This document shows, piece after piece, positions 37,792 through 47,993 of a DNA stretch of 64,000 nt. The DNA is from Mesorhizobium sp. B2-3-12. GTDB lineage: Bacteria > Pseudomonadota > Alphaproteobacteria > Rhizobiales > Rhizobiaceae. The position numbers were made by a program, and so were the translations under genes. Positions within the stretch are counted from its first letter, which is position 1, and the number at the start of each line of letters is the position of its first letter. The notes beneath the pieces are model-generated. The model worked only from the letters and a program-made list of their open reading frames with translations, was not told the DNA's origin and did not search any database. The stretch lies in the NCBI RefSeq assembly GCF_006442205.1, contig NZ_VFVR01000001.1, positions 62,001 to 126,000 on the forward strand, read 5' to 3'.

Positions 37792-38181
37792 ATGAAGACA
37801 CTCTGCATGATGGCCATCGCGTCGCTGACGCTGGCTTTTCCGGCCAGTGCGATGGACAATGCCTTGCGCGCCGGACTGATGAAACTTGATCCGCAGACCC
37901 GCCTCGAGCAGCGTTGCGATGCCGAAATCCTGGACCGGATCACCCATGATGATCGCAAGTTCAAGGCTGACCGCGTCGTCGCCTACGCCTTCGCGACGCC
38001 TGAGATGAGCGCCGACGCGATCCGAAGCCCCGGTGCGGCGTTCCGCAGCAAGGGACAGTGGTACCGGCTGAAATTCAAATGCCAGACGGGGCCGGACCAT
38101 ATGGAAGTCCTGCAACTGCGCTACCGCATCGGCGATGAGATTCCGGAAGCCGACTGGGCGAAGTACAATCTCTACGATTAG
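37792..38181 (+). CDS. Exported DUF930-like protein
   Basis: 129 residues with a signal peptide (MKTLCMMAIASLTLAFPASA) and a mature part rich in short motifs: LDPQTRLEQRCDAEILDRI and FKCQTGPDHMEVLQLRYRIGDEIP, with two cysteines likely to form a periplasmic disulfide. The pattern fits DUF930, common in rhizobia, with no known function. ATG 37792 places the signal peptide at the N-terminus; ATG 37774 is an alternative that adds six residues. Upstream gap is short and no operon partner is clear. Confidence 0.75.
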   Translation: MKTLCMMAIASLTLAFPASAMDNALRAGLMKLDPQTRLEQRCDAEILDRITHDDRKFKADRVVAYAFATPEMSADAIRSPGAAFRSKGQWYRLKFKCQTGPDHMEVLQLRYRIGDEIPEADWAKYNLYD

Positions 38182-38365
38182 TTTTTCGCTGGCCTGCGCC
38201 GACATTTGGCTTGCCGCCAGGGTTGTTGAAAATCCCCTGTAATTCCACTGCCACCAAAATGGTTTTCCGGCGTTGTCCGTAGCTGCGACTTGACGCCAGC
38301 GGACCGTGCCTTTAGGCCCGTTCGGACGATCGACGACGAACACTCCACGAAGGGCTTCCAGGTCG

Positions 38366-39052
38366 ATGGAAATATTTACCGCCGCTGGTTTTTCGGCTCT
38401 CCTTCAGGTCATCGCCATCGACCTTGCGCTGGCGGGCGACAATGCCATCGTCATCGGCCTCGCCGCGGCTGGTCTGCCGGCCAGCCAACGCCAACGCGCC
38501 ATTCTTGTCGGCATCGCGGCCGCCACGGTTCTCCGCATTTTCTTCGCCCTGATCACGCAATGGCTGCTGACCATCGGGCCGATGCTGCTTATCGGCGGCG
38601 GCCTGCTTCTGCTGTGGGTTTGCTGGAAGATGTGGCGCGAATTGCGTGTCAGCCACGACGACGAGCGCGACGCCACTGAGGCGCTGTCGAACGGCGACTT
38701 CAACAAGGATGGAGTCGTTGGCGGCAAGGGGCCAAGCAAGACCTTCTCACAGGCCGCCTGGCAGATCGTCATCGCCGACGTCTCGATGTCGCTCGACAAT
38801 GTGCTCGCCGTGGCGGGCGCGGCGATGAACCACCCGACGGTGCTGATTGTGGGCCTGGCGCTGTCGATCGCATTGATGGGCTTTGCCGCGTCGTTCGTCG
38901 CGCGCCTGCTGCACAAATACCGCTGGATTGCCTATATCGGCCTGGTGATCATCCTCTATGTCGCGGTCAAGATGCTGCTGGACGGGGCCGTGCAGCAATT
39001 TCCCGAGCATTTCGCCTTCCTGTCACCGTGGTTCGGGTCAAGCGGACACTGA
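38366..39052 (+). CDS. TerC-family membrane protein (YjbE type, putative metal transport)
   Basis: 228 residues with about seven transmembrane helices. Two TerC signature motifs are present, DLALAGDNAIVIG (first third) and DVSMSLDNVLAVAGA (second half), whose Asp and Asn residues are thought to line a metal path; related proteins export manganese. A hydrophilic loop with NGDFNKDGVVGGKGPSK separates the halves. ATG 38366 is used because the frame upstream has no hydrophobic or conserved character. No yybP-ykoY-like riboswitch was recognised in the 184 bases upstream. Confidence 0.85.
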   Translation: MEIFTAAGFSALLQVIAIDLALAGDNAIVIGLAAAGLPASQRQRAILVGIAAATVLRIFFALITQWLLTIGPMLLIGGGLLLLWVCWKMWRELRVSHDDERDATEALSNGDFNKDGVVGGKGPSKTFSQAAWQIVIADVSMSLDNVLAVAGAAMNHPTVLIVGLALSIALMGFAASFVARLLHKYRWIAYIGLVIILYVAVKMLLDGAVQQFPEHFAFLSPWFGSSGH

Positions 39053-39208
39053 GATACTGGCTGGCGCGCGGGCTCCGTTTGCCTGATTGGGCAAGCCGTG
39101 CTATTGCGCCGCCCGAATTGAGCTCCTGCCAGGAGCCATGCAAACCGTTATATGTTGAGACTGCTCGCCGGATCGGTGTTCGGGTACGCGTCCATTGGAA
39201 AATCGCCC

Positions 39209-40522
39209 ATGTCCGCCCCGCGCGTCAGCTTCGTCAGTCTCGGATGCCCCAAAGCCCTTGTCGATTCCGAGCGCATTATCACGCGTTTGCGGGCCGAGGG
39301 CTACGAGATCGCGCGCAAGCATGATGGCGCCGACCTCGTCGTCGTCAACACCTGTGGTTTTCTCGATTCCGCCCGCGACGAGTCGCTCAACGCCATCGGC
39401 TCCGCGCTTTCGGAAAACGGCAGGGTCATCGTCACCGGCTGCCTCGGCGCCGAGCCGGACGTGATCCGCGAAAAGCACCCCAACGTGCTGGCGATCACCG
39501 GGCCACAGGCCTACGAAAGCGTAATGGCAGCCGTGCATGAGGCGGCGCCTCCCTCACACGATCCCTATATCGACCTCCTGCCCCCGCAGGGCGTCAAGCT
39601 GACGCCGCGCCACTACGCCTATTTGAAGATATCGGAAGGCTGCAACAACCGTTGCACCTTCTGCATCATTCCGGCTCTGCGCGGCGATCTCGTTTCGCGG
39701 CCGGCGGCCGATGTGCTGCGCGAAGCCGAGAAACTGGCCAAGGCCGGCGTCAAGGAACTGCTCGTCATCTCGCAGGACACCAGCGCATACGGCATCGATA
39801 TCAAGTACCAGACGTCGATGTTCGGCGACCGTGAAGTGCGGGCGAAGTTCCTCGATTTGTCAGAGGAACTGGGCAAGCTCGGGATCTGGGTGCGCATGCA
39901 CTATGTCTACCCCTACCCCCATGTCGCCGACGTCATCCCGCTGATGGCCGACGGCAAGATCCTCCCCTATCTCGACATCCCGTTCCAGCATGCCTCGCCG
40001 CAGGTGCTGAAGAACATGCGGCGTCCGGCGCATGGCGAAAAAACGCTCGAACGCATCCGCGGCTGGCGCGACGTGTGCCCCGATCTCGCCATCCGCTCGA
40101 CCTTCATCGTCGGCTTCCCCGGCGAAACGGACGACGATTTCGAGATGCTGCTCGACTGGCTGGACGAGGCGAAAATCGACCGTGCCGGCTGCTTCAAATA
40201 CGAGCCGGTCAGGGGCGCCCGCTCCAACGATCTCGGGCTCGAGCAGGTGCCGCAGGAGGTCAAGGAAGCGCGCTGGCATCGCTTCATGCAGCGCCAGCAG
40301 AAGATTTCGGCGACGCAACTGGCCAGGAAGGTCGGCAAGCGCCTGCCAGTGCTGATCGACGAGGCGCATGGCACGTCGGCGAAGGGCCGCACCAAATATG
40401 ACGCGCCCGAGATCGATGGCTCGGTTCACATCCAGTCGCGCCGGCCGATGCGCGCCGGCGACATCGTTACCGTCAAGATCGAGCGCGCCGACGCCTACGA
40501 CCTCTACGGCTCGGCTGTCTGA
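39209..40522 (+). CDS. rimO: Ribosomal protein S12 methylthiotransferase RimO
   Basis: 437-residue radical-SAM enzyme that adds a methylthio group to Asp of ribosomal protein S12. N-terminal UPF0004 domain with [13 protein letters not shown] and [11 protein letters not shown] cysteines plus GCLGAEP, radical SAM motif [15 protein letters not shown] and a C-terminal TRAM domain. ATG 39209 gives the usual start [16 protein letters not shown]; the frame upstream is not conserved. GAEPD and the GCPK context separate it from MiaB. Confidence 0.95.
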   Translation: MSAPRVSFVSLGCPKALVDSERIITRLRAEGYEIARKHDGADLVVVNTCGFLDSARDESLNAIGSALSENGRVIVTGCLGAEPDVIREKHPNVLAITGPQAYESVMAAVHEAAPPSHDPYIDLLPPQGVKLTPRHYAYLKISEGCNNRCTFCIIPALRGDLVSRPAADVLREAEKLAKAGVKELLVISQDTSAYGIDIKYQTSMFGDREVRAKFLDLSEELGKLGIWVRMHYVYPYPHVADVIPLMADGKILPYLDIPFQHASPQVLKNMRRPAHGEKTLERIRGWRDVCPDLAIRSTFIVGFPGETDDDFEMLLDWLDEAKIDRAGCFKYEPVRGARSNDLGLEQVPQEVKEARWHRFMQRQQKISATQLARKVGKRLPVLIDEAHGTSAKGRTKYDAPEIDGSVHIQSRRPMRAGDIVTVKIERADAYDLYGSAV

Positions 40523-40549
40523 GCTGTCCGTCGATTCTCCAGGCAATGA

Positions 40550-40573
40550 AAAGGGCGCCTCGCGGCGCCCTTT
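40550..40573. terminator. Bidirectional terminator between rimO and the BMP binding-protein gene
   Basis: Perfect 10-bp stem AAAGGGCGCC / GGCGCCCTTT with a TCGC loop. On the plus strand it is followed by TTTCC, on the minus strand by TTTTC, so it can stop both the rimO and the convergent ABC transporter transcripts. Confidence 0.85.
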
Positions 40574-40598
40574 CCTATTCGGAATGTGAAGTGCCGCC

Positions 40599-41666
40599 TT
40601 ACTGCGGCAGCTTGTCGTCGACGCCCTTGACGTAAAAATTCATGCCGAGCAGCGTGCCGTCATCGGCGACCTCGCCATCCTTCAGCCACGCCGAGCCGTC
40701 TTGCTTGGCGATCGGTCCGGTGAAGGGGTTCCAGCCGCCGGCGATCTTCTTTTCGGTGGCTTCGGCCATCGCCTTCACGTCGTCGGGCATGTTGGTGTAG
40801 GGCGCGAGCTTGACCGCGCCGTCCTTGATGCCGAGCCAGACATTATCCGGCTTCCAACTGCCGTCGATGGCGGCCTGTACGCGGCTGATGTAATACGGAC
40901 CCCATTCGTCGGTCAGCGATGTCAGCTGCGCGTTCGGCGCGAACTTGATCATGTCGGACGACTGGCCGAAGCCGTGCAGCTTGCGCTCTTCGGCCACCTG
41001 CAGGGCAGCGGTCGAGTCGGTGTGCTGGACGATGATGTCGGCGCCCTGGTCGAACAGCGCCTTGGCGGCATCGGCTTCCTTGCCCGGATCGAACCACGAG
41101 TTCACCCAGACGATCTTGGCCTTGAAGTTCGGATTGATCGATTGCGCGCCGAGCATGAAGGAATTGATGCCCATCACCACTTCCGGGATCGGGAAGGAAA
41201 CGATGTAACCGGCGACGCCGGACTTCGATTCCTTGGCGGCGATCTGGCCAAGCACGTAGCGGCCCTCATAGAAGCGCGCATTGTAGATGCCGAGATTGTC
41301 CCCCGTCTTGTAGCCGGTAGCATGCTCGAACATCACCTTGGGAAACTTCTTGGCGACCTTCACTTCGGCGTCCATGAAACCGAACGAGGTGCCGAAGATA
41401 ATCTTGCAGCCTTCGCGCGCCAGGCGCTCGAAGGCACGGTCGGCGTCGGGGCCTTCGGAGACGTTCTCCAGATAGGCGGTCTCGACCTTGTCGCCGAGCG
41501 CCTTCTCGACTTCGAGCCGGCCCTGGTCATGCTGATAGGAGTAGCCGAAATCGCCGATCGGACCGGTATAGACCCAGCAGGCCTTCAACTTGTCGGCAGC
41601 CTCCGCGGACACCGCCAGCGACATTGCAGCGGTCGTGGTCATCAGGGCAATAAGCAGTTTTTTCAT
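40599..41666 (-). CDS. BMP-family ABC transporter substrate-binding protein
   Basis: 355-residue periplasmic protein with signal peptide (cleavage near AVSAEA|AD). YTGPIGDFGYSYQHDQGR and IIFGTSFGFMD are typical of the BMP/PnrA-like family, which bind purine nucleosides or related compounds. GAGAGG lies upstream of the ATG. It is the last gene of the four-gene importer (ATPase, two permeases, binding protein), with 51 bases separating it from the second permease. The ligand is inferred from family only. Confidence 0.93.
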   Translation of the reverse strand: MKKLLIALMTTTAAMSLAVSAEAADKLKACWVYTGPIGDFGYSYQHDQGRLEVEKALGDKVETAYLENVSEGPDADRAFERLAREGCKIIFGTSFGFMDAEVKVAKKFPKVMFEHATGYKTGDNLGIYNARFYEGRYVLGQIAAKESKSGVAGYIVSFPIPEVVMGINSFMLGAQSINPNFKAKIVWVNSWFDPGKEADAAKALFDQGADIIVQHTDSTAALQVAEERKLHGFGQSSDMIKFAPNAQLTSLTDEWGPYYISRVQAAIDGSWKPDNVWLGIKDGAVKLAPYTNMPDDVKAMAEATEKKIAGGWNPFTGPIAKQDGSAWLKDGEVADDGTLLGMNFYVKGVDDKLPQ

Positions 41667-41717
41667 TGTGTTACCTCTCTGAGTTAAGCCTTGGAGCTTC
41701 CCGTCTTGTTCTTGTTG

Positions 41718-42638
41718 TCAACGATCCGGAACGAATGGCTGCCCCAGGGATGCCGGCGTGTTCATCATCGTCAGACGCTTGTTGCGCGAGATTAGAACGA
41801 GAACCACGACCGTTGCCAGATAGGGCAGAGAAGAAAGCATCTGCGAGGGCACCGGAATGCCAAAAGCCTGTGCATGGAGCTGGCCGATCCACACCGCGCC
41901 GAAGATGTAGGCGCCAGCCAGCACCCGCCATGGCCGCCACGACGCGAACACCACAAGCGCCAGCGCGATCCAGCCACGTCCGGCGGACATGTTCTCGACC
42001 CATTGCGGCGTGTAGACCAGCGAAAGGTGGCCGCCGGCCAGACCAGCGCAGGCGCCGCCGAAGATCACAGCGAGGTAGCGGTAGCGGATGACCTTGATGC
42101 CGAGCGCGTGCGCCGATGTGTGGCTGTCGCCGATCGAGCGCAGGGTCAGCCCGGTACGCGTCTTGAACAGGAACCACATCACGGCTGATGTCAGCGCGAT
42201 CGAGATGTAGAAGATTGGATCCTGGCCGAACAGCAGCTTGCCGATTACCGGAATGTCGGTCAGCACAGGAATGTCGAGGTTGGGCAATCTGACACCAGGC
42301 TGGCCGACGAAGCTCGTCCCGATCATGCCGGAGAGGCCGAGGCCGAGCAGCGTCAGCGACAGGCCGGTCGCCACCTGGTTGGTGGCCAGGGACAGGGTCA
42401 TGACGGCAAACAACAGCGAGAACAGCGCTCCCATGGCGATTGCCGCCAGAAGGCCGATCCAGGGCGAGCCGGTCAGATGGCCGGCTCCGAAGCCGCCGAC
42501 CGCACCCATGATCATCATGCCTTCGACGCCCAGATTGAGCACGCCGGACCGCTCGACCACCAGTTCGCCGATCGCCGCGATCAACAGCGGTGTCGCCGCC
42601 GTGGCGATGGTCAGGAGGATGTTGACGGTAATGTCCAT
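41718..42638 (-). CDS. ABC transporter permease, BMP-type importer (second subunit)
   Basis: 306-residue permease with about eight to nine hydrophobic segments. N-terminal [23 protein letters not shown] is the usual start of the branched-chain/nucleoside permease family, and [38 protein letters not shown] is the cytoplasmic coupling region. The ATG overlaps the stop of the first permease by one base (TGATG). Confidence 0.93.
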   Translation of the reverse strand: MDITVNILLTIATAATPLLIAAIGELVVERSGVLNLGVEGMMIMGAVGGFGAGHLTGSPWIGLLAAIAMGALFSLLFAVMTLSLATNQVATGLSLTLLGLGLSGMIGTSFVGQPGVRLPNLDIPVLTDIPVIGKLLFGQDPIFYISIALTSAVMWFLFKTRTGLTLRSIGDSHTSAHALGIKVIRYRYLAVIFGGACAGLAGGHLSLVYTPQWVENMSAGRGWIALALVVFASWRPWRVLAGAYIFGAVWIGQLHAQAFGIPVPSQMLSSLPYLATVVVLVLISRNKRLTMMNTPASLGQPFVPDR

Positions 42639-43768
42639 CAGCGGGCTTCCTTCAGCTTGGGCGCGGCCTCGAGCTTCGCGGCGGGTTCCTGTTTCGTCAG
42701 GGCCAGGCCGATCAACCGGATGCGGTAATGAATGAGCGTGTCGCAGCCGAGCACGAAGAACAGCAGCATCCCCTGGAACACCCTTGCCACCTTGTCGGAA
42801 ATGCCGAGCGCGCTCTGCACGGCCTCGCCGCCGAGATAGGTCAGCGCCAGCACCAGGCCGGCGCCGATGATGCCGAGCGGATTGAGACGGCCGAGGAAGG
42901 CCACGATGATGGCGGTGAAGCCGTAGCCGGGCGAGATCACCGGCTGAAGCTGGCCGATGGCGCCGGAGACTTCCGAGATGCCGGCAAGACCGGCCAGCGC
43001 TCCCGACAGCAGGAAGGCGAAGAACACCATGCGGTTGAGGCCGAAGCCGGCGAAGCGCCCTGCCCTTGGGCTGGAGCCCAGCACGCGGACCTCAAAACCC
43101 TTGAGCATGCGGCCCATCAGGATCCAGATCAGCACCGCGGCAACCAGGGCGAACACAAAACCCCAATTGGCGCGCCCGGCATCGGGCATCAGTTCCGGCA
43201 GCACGGCCGAGTCACCGAACTGGATCGTCTGCGGAAAGCCGTGTCCCTGCGGATCGCGCCAGGGGCCGCGTACCAGCCAGTCGAGGAAGAGCTGGGCGAC
43301 ATAGACCAGCATCAGGCTGGTCAGGATCTCGTTGGTATTGAACCGCGTCTTGAGCAAGGCCGGGATGGCCGCATAGGCCGCGCCGCCGACCATGCCGAGC
43401 AGAAGCATCAGCGGCAGCACCAGCGGCCCTTCGAACTGTGGGAACAGCACCGGAATGGCCGAGCCGAAAATGGCGCCGAAAATGAACTGGCCCTCGGCGC
43501 CGATGTTCCAGATGTTGGCCTTGTAGCAGACCGACAGGCCGACGGCGATCAGGATCAGCGGTGCTGCCTTGATGGCCAGCTCATGCAACTGCCAGACCTG
43601 GCTGATAGGCTCGATGAAATAGATCTTGAAGGCATTGAGCGGATTGACGCCGAGCAGCGCGAACAGAATCGCGCCGGCGATGATGGTCAGCGCGAAGGCG
43701 ATGAAGGGCGACAGCATCGAAAACAGCGCCGAGCGCTGCGGGCGTTTGACGAGTTCGAGGCGCATCAT
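42638..43768 (-). CDS. ABC transporter permease, BMP-type importer (first subunit)
   Basis: 376 residues with about nine transmembrane segments. NIGAEGQFIFGAIFG and VRVLGSSPRAGRFAGFGLNRMVFFAFLLSGALAGLAGISEV are conserved in this family. The extended C-terminal tail (KQEPAAKLEAAPKLKEAR) is polar and charged. ATG 43768 overlaps the ATPase stop as ATGA, indicating coupled translation. Confidence 0.93.
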   Translation of the reverse strand: MMRLELVKRPQRSALFSMLSPFIAFALTIIAGAILFALLGVNPLNAFKIYFIEPISQVWQLHELAIKAAPLILIAVGLSVCYKANIWNIGAEGQFIFGAIFGSAIPVLFPQFEGPLVLPLMLLLGMVGGAAYAAIPALLKTRFNTNEILTSLMLVYVAQLFLDWLVRGPWRDPQGHGFPQTIQFGDSAVLPELMPDAGRANWGFVFALVAAVLIWILMGRMLKGFEVRVLGSSPRAGRFAGFGLNRMVFFAFLLSGALAGLAGISEVSGAIGQLQPVISPGYGFTAIIVAFLGRLNPLGIIGAGLVLALTYLGGEAVQSALGISDKVARVFQGMLLFFVLGCDTLIHYRIRLIGLALTKQEPAAKLEAAPKLKEAR

Positions 43769-45330
43769 GCCGTCTCCAGCGTATGTTCGGCGTGGCCGGG
43801 CTCGGCGCCGCCCATCAGCAAGCCGACCTTCTCGAAAGTCGCTTCGGCGATCGGCATCGGCCTGGACAATTCGCCATTGTGCATGACCGCGATCGCGTCG
43901 GATATCTCGAACAACTCGTCCAGGTCCTGGCTGATCACCAGCACCGCCGATCCGCTGCGCGACAGTTCGATCAGCGCCTGGCGGATGTGGGCGGCGGCGC
44001 CAGCATCGACGCCCCATGTCGGCTGGTTCACCACCATGACGCTTGGCCGGCGGTCGAGCTCACGGCCGACGATGAACTTCTGCAGATTGCCGCCTGAAAG
44101 TGCTGCCGCTTCGGGATCCGGTGCGCTCTTGCGCACATCCATCGCCTCGATGATGCGTTGCGAGGCGGCGTAGACGGCGCCGCTCTTGACCATGCCGCCG
44201 GTGCCGACAAAAGCCTTGCCGTCCGTGGCATGGCGCGACAGCAGCAGGTTTTCGGAGAGTTTCATGCGTGGCGCGGCACCATGGCCGAGACGCTCTTCCG
44301 GGACGAAAGCGGCTCCCAGCAGGCGCCGCCCGGTGATGGTGAGGCCGCCGGCGTCCTTGCCGCGAATGCGCACCGAGGCGCCATCCTGCTGCAAAACCTC
44401 GCCCGAGACGGATTCGAAGAACTCGCCCTGGCCATTGCCGGCGACACCGGCAATGCCGATCACCTCGCCGGCGCGGACATTGAGGCTGATGTTCTTGAGC
44501 GGAATGGAAAACGGCGTTGCCGGCTTGCGATCGAGGCCTCGGATTTCGAGCAGCGGCCGCGCGGTCTCGATCCCCTCGACCGGCGCCCGCACCACGGCCT
44601 GCACCTCGCTGCCGACCATCATGCGGGCGAGCGAACCGGCGGTCTCCTCGCGCGGGTTGCAGTGACCGACCACCTTGCCGTGCCGCAGCACGGTGGCGCG
44701 GTCGCAGATGCGTTTGACCTCTTCGAGCCGGTGCGAAATGTAGAGGATCGATTTGCCTTCCGCGCGCAGCCGCTCCAGCGTCTCGAACAGCTTGTCGGCC
44801 TCCTGCGGCGTCAGCACCGATGTCGGCTCGTCCAGGATGATGAGTTGCGGCGTCTGCAACAGGCAGCGAATGATCTCGATGCGCTGGCGCTCGCCGACCG
44901 ACAGGTCGCCGACCAGCGATTCCGGATCGAGCGGCAGGCCGTAGCTGTAGGAAAGCGCCCTCGCCTTTGCCGCGATGCTGCTGATCGGGGAACCGTCGTC
45001 CAAGGAAAGCGCGATGTTCTCGGCGGCCGTCAGCGCCTCGAACAGCGAAAAATGCTGGAACACCATGCCGATGCCGAGCTTCTTGGCGACGCCGGGGCTG
45101 GTGATCCGCACCGCCTGGCCGTTCCAGAAGATCTCGCCGGAATTGGCCTCCAGCGAGCCGAATAGCATCTTGACCAGCGTCGATTTGCCGGCGCCGTTCT
45201 CGCCTAGCAAAGCGTGGATTTCGCCTTTGGCTATGTTGAGGTCGACATGATCGCACGCTGTCAGCGTGCCGAATATCTTGGTCAGGCCACGAACCTCGAG
45301 CAGGTTCGCCCCATCATGATTTGCACTCAC
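43765..45330 (-). CDS. ABC transporter ATP-binding protein with two nucleotide-binding domains
   Basis: 521 residues. Domain 1 has Walker A GENGAGKST, signature LSVGERQRIEI and Walker B LIILDEPTS; domain 2 has GVAGNGQG in place of a full Walker A, LSGGNLQKFIVG and VVNQPTWGVDA. This tandem pattern is that of nucleoside/sugar importer ATPases (BmpA partner). GTG 45330 is chosen because GGGAGG lies 4 bases before it; ATG 45342 is an alternative without SD. It is the first gene of the importer operon. Confidence 0.92.
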   Translation of the reverse strand: MSANHDGANLLEVRGLTKIFGTLTACDHVDLNIAKGEIHALLGENGAGKSTLVKMLFGSLEANSGEIFWNGQAVRITSPGVAKKLGIGMVFQHFSLFEALTAAENIALSLDDGSPISSIAAKARALSYSYGLPLDPESLVGDLSVGERQRIEIIRCLLQTPQLIILDEPTSVLTPQEADKLFETLERLRAEGKSILYISHRLEEVKRICDRATVLRHGKVVGHCNPREETAGSLARMMVGSEVQAVVRAPVEGIETARPLLEIRGLDRKPATPFSIPLKNISLNVRAGEVIGIAGVAGNGQGEFFESVSGEVLQQDGASVRIRGKDAGGLTITGRRLLGAAFVPEERLGHGAAPRMKLSENLLLSRHATDGKAFVGTGGMVKSGAVYAASQRIIEAMDVRKSAPDPEAAALSGGNLQKFIVGRELDRRPSVMVVNQPTWGVDAGAAAHIRQALIELSRSGSAVLVISQDLDELFEISDAIAVMHNGELSRPMPIAEATFEKVGLLMGGAEPGHAEHTLETA

Positions 45331-45558
45331 AGTGCCTCCCATCCGGATTGCCGGACATGTTCTGTGTTCCCGCAAGCATCGTATGCGCGGCCGGCTCTCA
45401 TGCGAAAGCAGCACCCAACTTGAAAGAGCTTCAAGAATTTCAGCGGAAACTCAAGGGCAAAGATTAGTCCTCTTCGCACAAGGGCGTGGCACGCCACTTT
45501 TCCTGTGCAACCATGCCCGCGGTTGCGGCAGTGCGCTGAAACCCAAGGCAGACTTCCG

Positions 45559-46536
45559 TCAGGGAACCAGGATGGTCGTGCCTGTCGTTCTACGTCCCTC
45601 GAGATCCGCGTGCGCTTTGCCGGCGTCCTTCAGGGCATAGCGCTGATTGATCTTGATCTCGACGGCACCGCTGAGCACGACTTCGAACAGCGCCGCGGCG
45701 GACGCATCGAGATCCTCGCGTTTCGCATTGTAGACGAACAGCGTCGGCCTGGTGGCGAACAGCGAGCCCTTCTGCGCCAGCAGCGACATCGAGAATGGCG
45801 GAATCGGGCCGGAGGATTGGCCGAAGCTGACGAACATGCCGAGCGGCTTCAGGCAGTCGAGCGAGGCTGGAAATGTGTCGTTACCCACCGAATCGTAGAC
45901 GACGTCACATTTGCTGCCGCCGGTGATGGCGGCGACGCCGGCGACGAAATCCTGCTCCTTGTAGTTGATGACGTGGTCGAAGCCGTGGGCTTTGGCGAGC
46001 TCGATCTTGTCAGTCGAACTGGCGGTGCCGATGACGGTTGCTCCCAGATGCTTCGCCCATTGGCCCAGGATGAGCCCGACGCCACCGGCCGCGGCATGAA
46101 ACAGGATGGTGTCGCCTGCCTTCACCTTGAAGGTCCGGCGCAGCAGATATTCCGCCGTCATGCCCTTCAGCATCATGGCGGCGGCCTGTTCGTCGCTGAT
46201 GCCGTCCGGCACCTTGACGACCTTGCTGGCATCGATGACGCGCTCTTGCGCATAGGCGCCCGTCGTCACCGCATAGGCAATCCGGTCGCCCGGCTTCAGC
46301 CAGTCGACGCCCTGACCGACTTCCAGCACCACGCCGGCGGCTTCACTGCCGGGAATGAGCGGAAATCCGCCGGGCGGCGGATAGAGGCCCGAGCGATGAT
46401 AGACATCGATGAAATTGAGACCGATCGCGGTATGCCTGATCAGGATCTGCCCGGAACCCGGTTGGCCGGGATCGGCGTCCTCGTAGGTCAGGACTTCGGG
46501 GCCGCCATTGGCGTGGATGCGGATGGCTTTGGACAT
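45559..46536 (-). CDS. qor: NADPH:quinone oxidoreductase (zinc-free MDR)
   Basis: 325 residues of the quinone-oxidoreductase branch of the MDR family: IRIHANGGPEVLTYEDAD, GLNFIDVYHRSGLYP, AYAVTTGAYAQE, the coenzyme motif AAAGGVGLILGQWAK and GTASSTDKIELAKAHGFDHVINY. There are no zinc ligands. It uses NADPH to reduce quinones by one electron steps in studied members. It follows pcs by 27 bases on the same strand, probably in the DUF2182-DUF1326-pcs transcript. Confidence 0.93.
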   Translation of the reverse strand: MSKAIRIHANGGPEVLTYEDADPGQPGSGQILIRHTAIGLNFIDVYHRSGLYPPPGGFPLIPGSEAAGVVLEVGQGVDWLKPGDRIAYAVTTGAYAQERVIDASKVVKVPDGISDEQAAAMMLKGMTAEYLLRRTFKVKAGDTILFHAAAGGVGLILGQWAKHLGATVIGTASSTDKIELAKAHGFDHVINYKEQDFVAGVAAITGGSKCDVVYDSVGNDTFPASLDCLKPLGMFVSFGQSSGPIPPFSMSLLAQKGSLFATRPTLFVYNAKREDLDASAAALFEVVLSGAVEIKINQRYALKDAGKAHADLEGRRTTGTTILVP

Positions 46537-46563
46537 GGAGAGGATTCCTTGAAGAGAGGCTGA

Positions 46564-47382
46564 TCAGGCCTTTTTGGCACCGAGGTTTGGAAAGAACTGC
46601 ATGATGCCGCCAATGCAGGCCAAATAGAGCCCGGTGATGGTGATGCCGATCTTGGTGAAAGTGCCGACCTGCTCGCCCAGCACGCCGATCTGGTCGTAGA
46701 AGGCGGCGAGCGCCGCCTGCGCGAGCGCGAGCGCGCCGAAGGCGCACCACAATAGCGTCATGCCGAGATTGAGCGGCCGCAGCCGCACCACCCGCACCGG
46801 ATGGATGAAGTTTATCGGGATAAACGTCAGAACGCCGGCCACCACCACGACCGCGAACGAAACCCATTGTCCCGGTTCGATGACGAACAGCGTGAACACC
46901 ACCATGTTCCAGACCACGGGGAATCCCTTGAAGAAATTCTCCTTCGTCTTCATGCCGGTGTCGGCATAGTAGATCGCGCTGGAGACGACGATGATCGCCG
47001 CCGACAGGAACGACAGGCCCTCGCCCATGAAGCCGCGTTGATAGAGCGCGAAGGCCGGGATCAGCACGTAGGTCACATAGTCGATAATGTTGTCGAGGAG
47101 TTCGCCCGACCATGTCGGCAGGATCTCCTTGACCTCCAGCTTTCGGGCGATCGGCCCGTCGATACCATCGACGAACAGCGCCAGGCCGAGCCACCAGAAC
47201 ATCGCGGTCCAGCGCTCCTCGCTCGCCGCCACCAGCGACAGGAAAGCCAGGAACGAACCGGAGGCGGTCAGCAGATGCACCGAAAACGCGCGCGCCTGCG
47301 GCCAGGTGACCTTCTTCTTCGGCCGTGGAATCCGTTCGGTGATCTTCCCGGCGATCTTGCGGGCCTTTGTGTTCTTGCTCAC
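46564..47382 (-). CDS. pcs: Phosphatidylcholine synthase
   Basis: 272-residue CDP-alcohol phosphatidyltransferase that condenses CDP-diacylglycerol with choline, a pathway special to rhizobia and relatives. The Pcs signature DGIDGPIARKLEV...SGELLDNIIDYVTYV is intact, with the aspartates that bind Mg and CDP. About seven to eight transmembrane helices follow a basic N-terminus. GTG 47382 overlaps the DUF1326 stop as GTGA; ATG 47406 would add eight residues. The coupling to the DUF genes is noted as a finding. Confidence 0.94.
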   Translation of the reverse strand: MSKNTKARKIAGKITERIPRPKKKVTWPQARAFSVHLLTASGSFLAFLSLVAASEERWTAMFWWLGLALFVDGIDGPIARKLEVKEILPTWSGELLDNIIDYVTYVLIPAFALYQRGFMGEGLSFLSAAIIVVSSAIYYADTGMKTKENFFKGFPVVWNMVVFTLFVIEPGQWVSFAVVVVAGVLTFIPINFIHPVRVVRLRPLNLGMTLLWCAFGALALAQAALAAFYDQIGVLGEQVGTFTKIGITITGLYLACIGGIMQFFPNLGAKKA

Positions 47383-47993
47383 GGGCCCCGCCAATCCAGC
47401 TTGCATATCTCGGCCGAGCGGCCGGCGAAATTCCAGTTGCGGCCAAAGGCGCGCATCTTGCTCTTGTCGGACCGGGCCACGATGATCTCCGGCGCGATCC
47501 AATATTCGGAATTGGTGATTACCGTATCCTTCTCGCGGTCCTTGCCCGCGATTGGCGTGACCGCGCCGTCGATGATCTTCGGTATCTGGAAAATACGCGT
47601 CTTGTCCCGCGTCTCGTAGGTGATCGGCACCTGTTCTACACCCAGGAATTTGCCGACCAGAATCGACAGCAGCGATGTGGTCCCGCCGGCCTTGCCGGTG
47701 AAGATCTTGGTCAATGCCTTGACCGCGTAGATCGAGGCTCTGCTGTCGATGAACAGGCCCGCGGTCCAGTTGCCGCGGCTCATGTAACCGGGGATTTCCA
47801 TGATCAGCCCAAGATTGAGACCGGACAGGTCGACCTCACCGAAATGACCGGCGTCGATACGAAAACCCGCCCAGGTCTGGCAATAGCCCTCGGTCGGAGG
47901 GTGACTGCCGAGCGACAGCACGCAAGGGCAGAAAACCGTGCAATTGCAGGAGAGTACGAGCTCCCCTTTCATTGCCCAGCCCGGATCAGTCAT
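47379..47993 (-). CDS. DUF1326 protein with a CxCxxxCxC motif
   Basis: 204 residues, soluble. The N-terminal WAMKGELVLSCNCTVFCPCVLSLG carries four cysteines in a metal-binding spacing, and a fifth follows at GYCQTW. The remainder is a beta-rich domain (RIDAGHFGEVDLSGLNLGLIMEIPG...). DUF1326 has no established function; conserved Cys suggest metal or redox chemistry. The ATG overlaps the DUF2182 stop (ATGA) and the stop overlaps the pcs start, so this is the middle gene of a translationally coupled set. Confidence 0.85.
   Translation of the reverse strand: MTDPGWAMKGELVLSCNCTVFCPCVLSLGSHPPTEGYCQTWAGFRIDAGHFGEVDLSGLNLGLIMEIPGYMSRGNWTAGLFIDSRASIYAVKALTKIFTGKAGGTTSLLSILVGKFLGVEQVPITYETRDKTRIFQIPKIIDGAVTPIAGKDREKDTVITNSEYWIAPEIIVARSDKSKMRAFGRNWNFAGRSAEICKLDWRGP

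Noticed and set aside
38182..38365. yybP-ykoY manganese riboswitch before the TerC-family gene
   Set aside because: Expected because TerC/YoaP-type genes often carry one, but the conserved helix and loop sequences are not visible.
42728..44173. 481-codon plus-strand frame
   Set aside because: Antisense of the ABC permease and ATPase genes; no family character.
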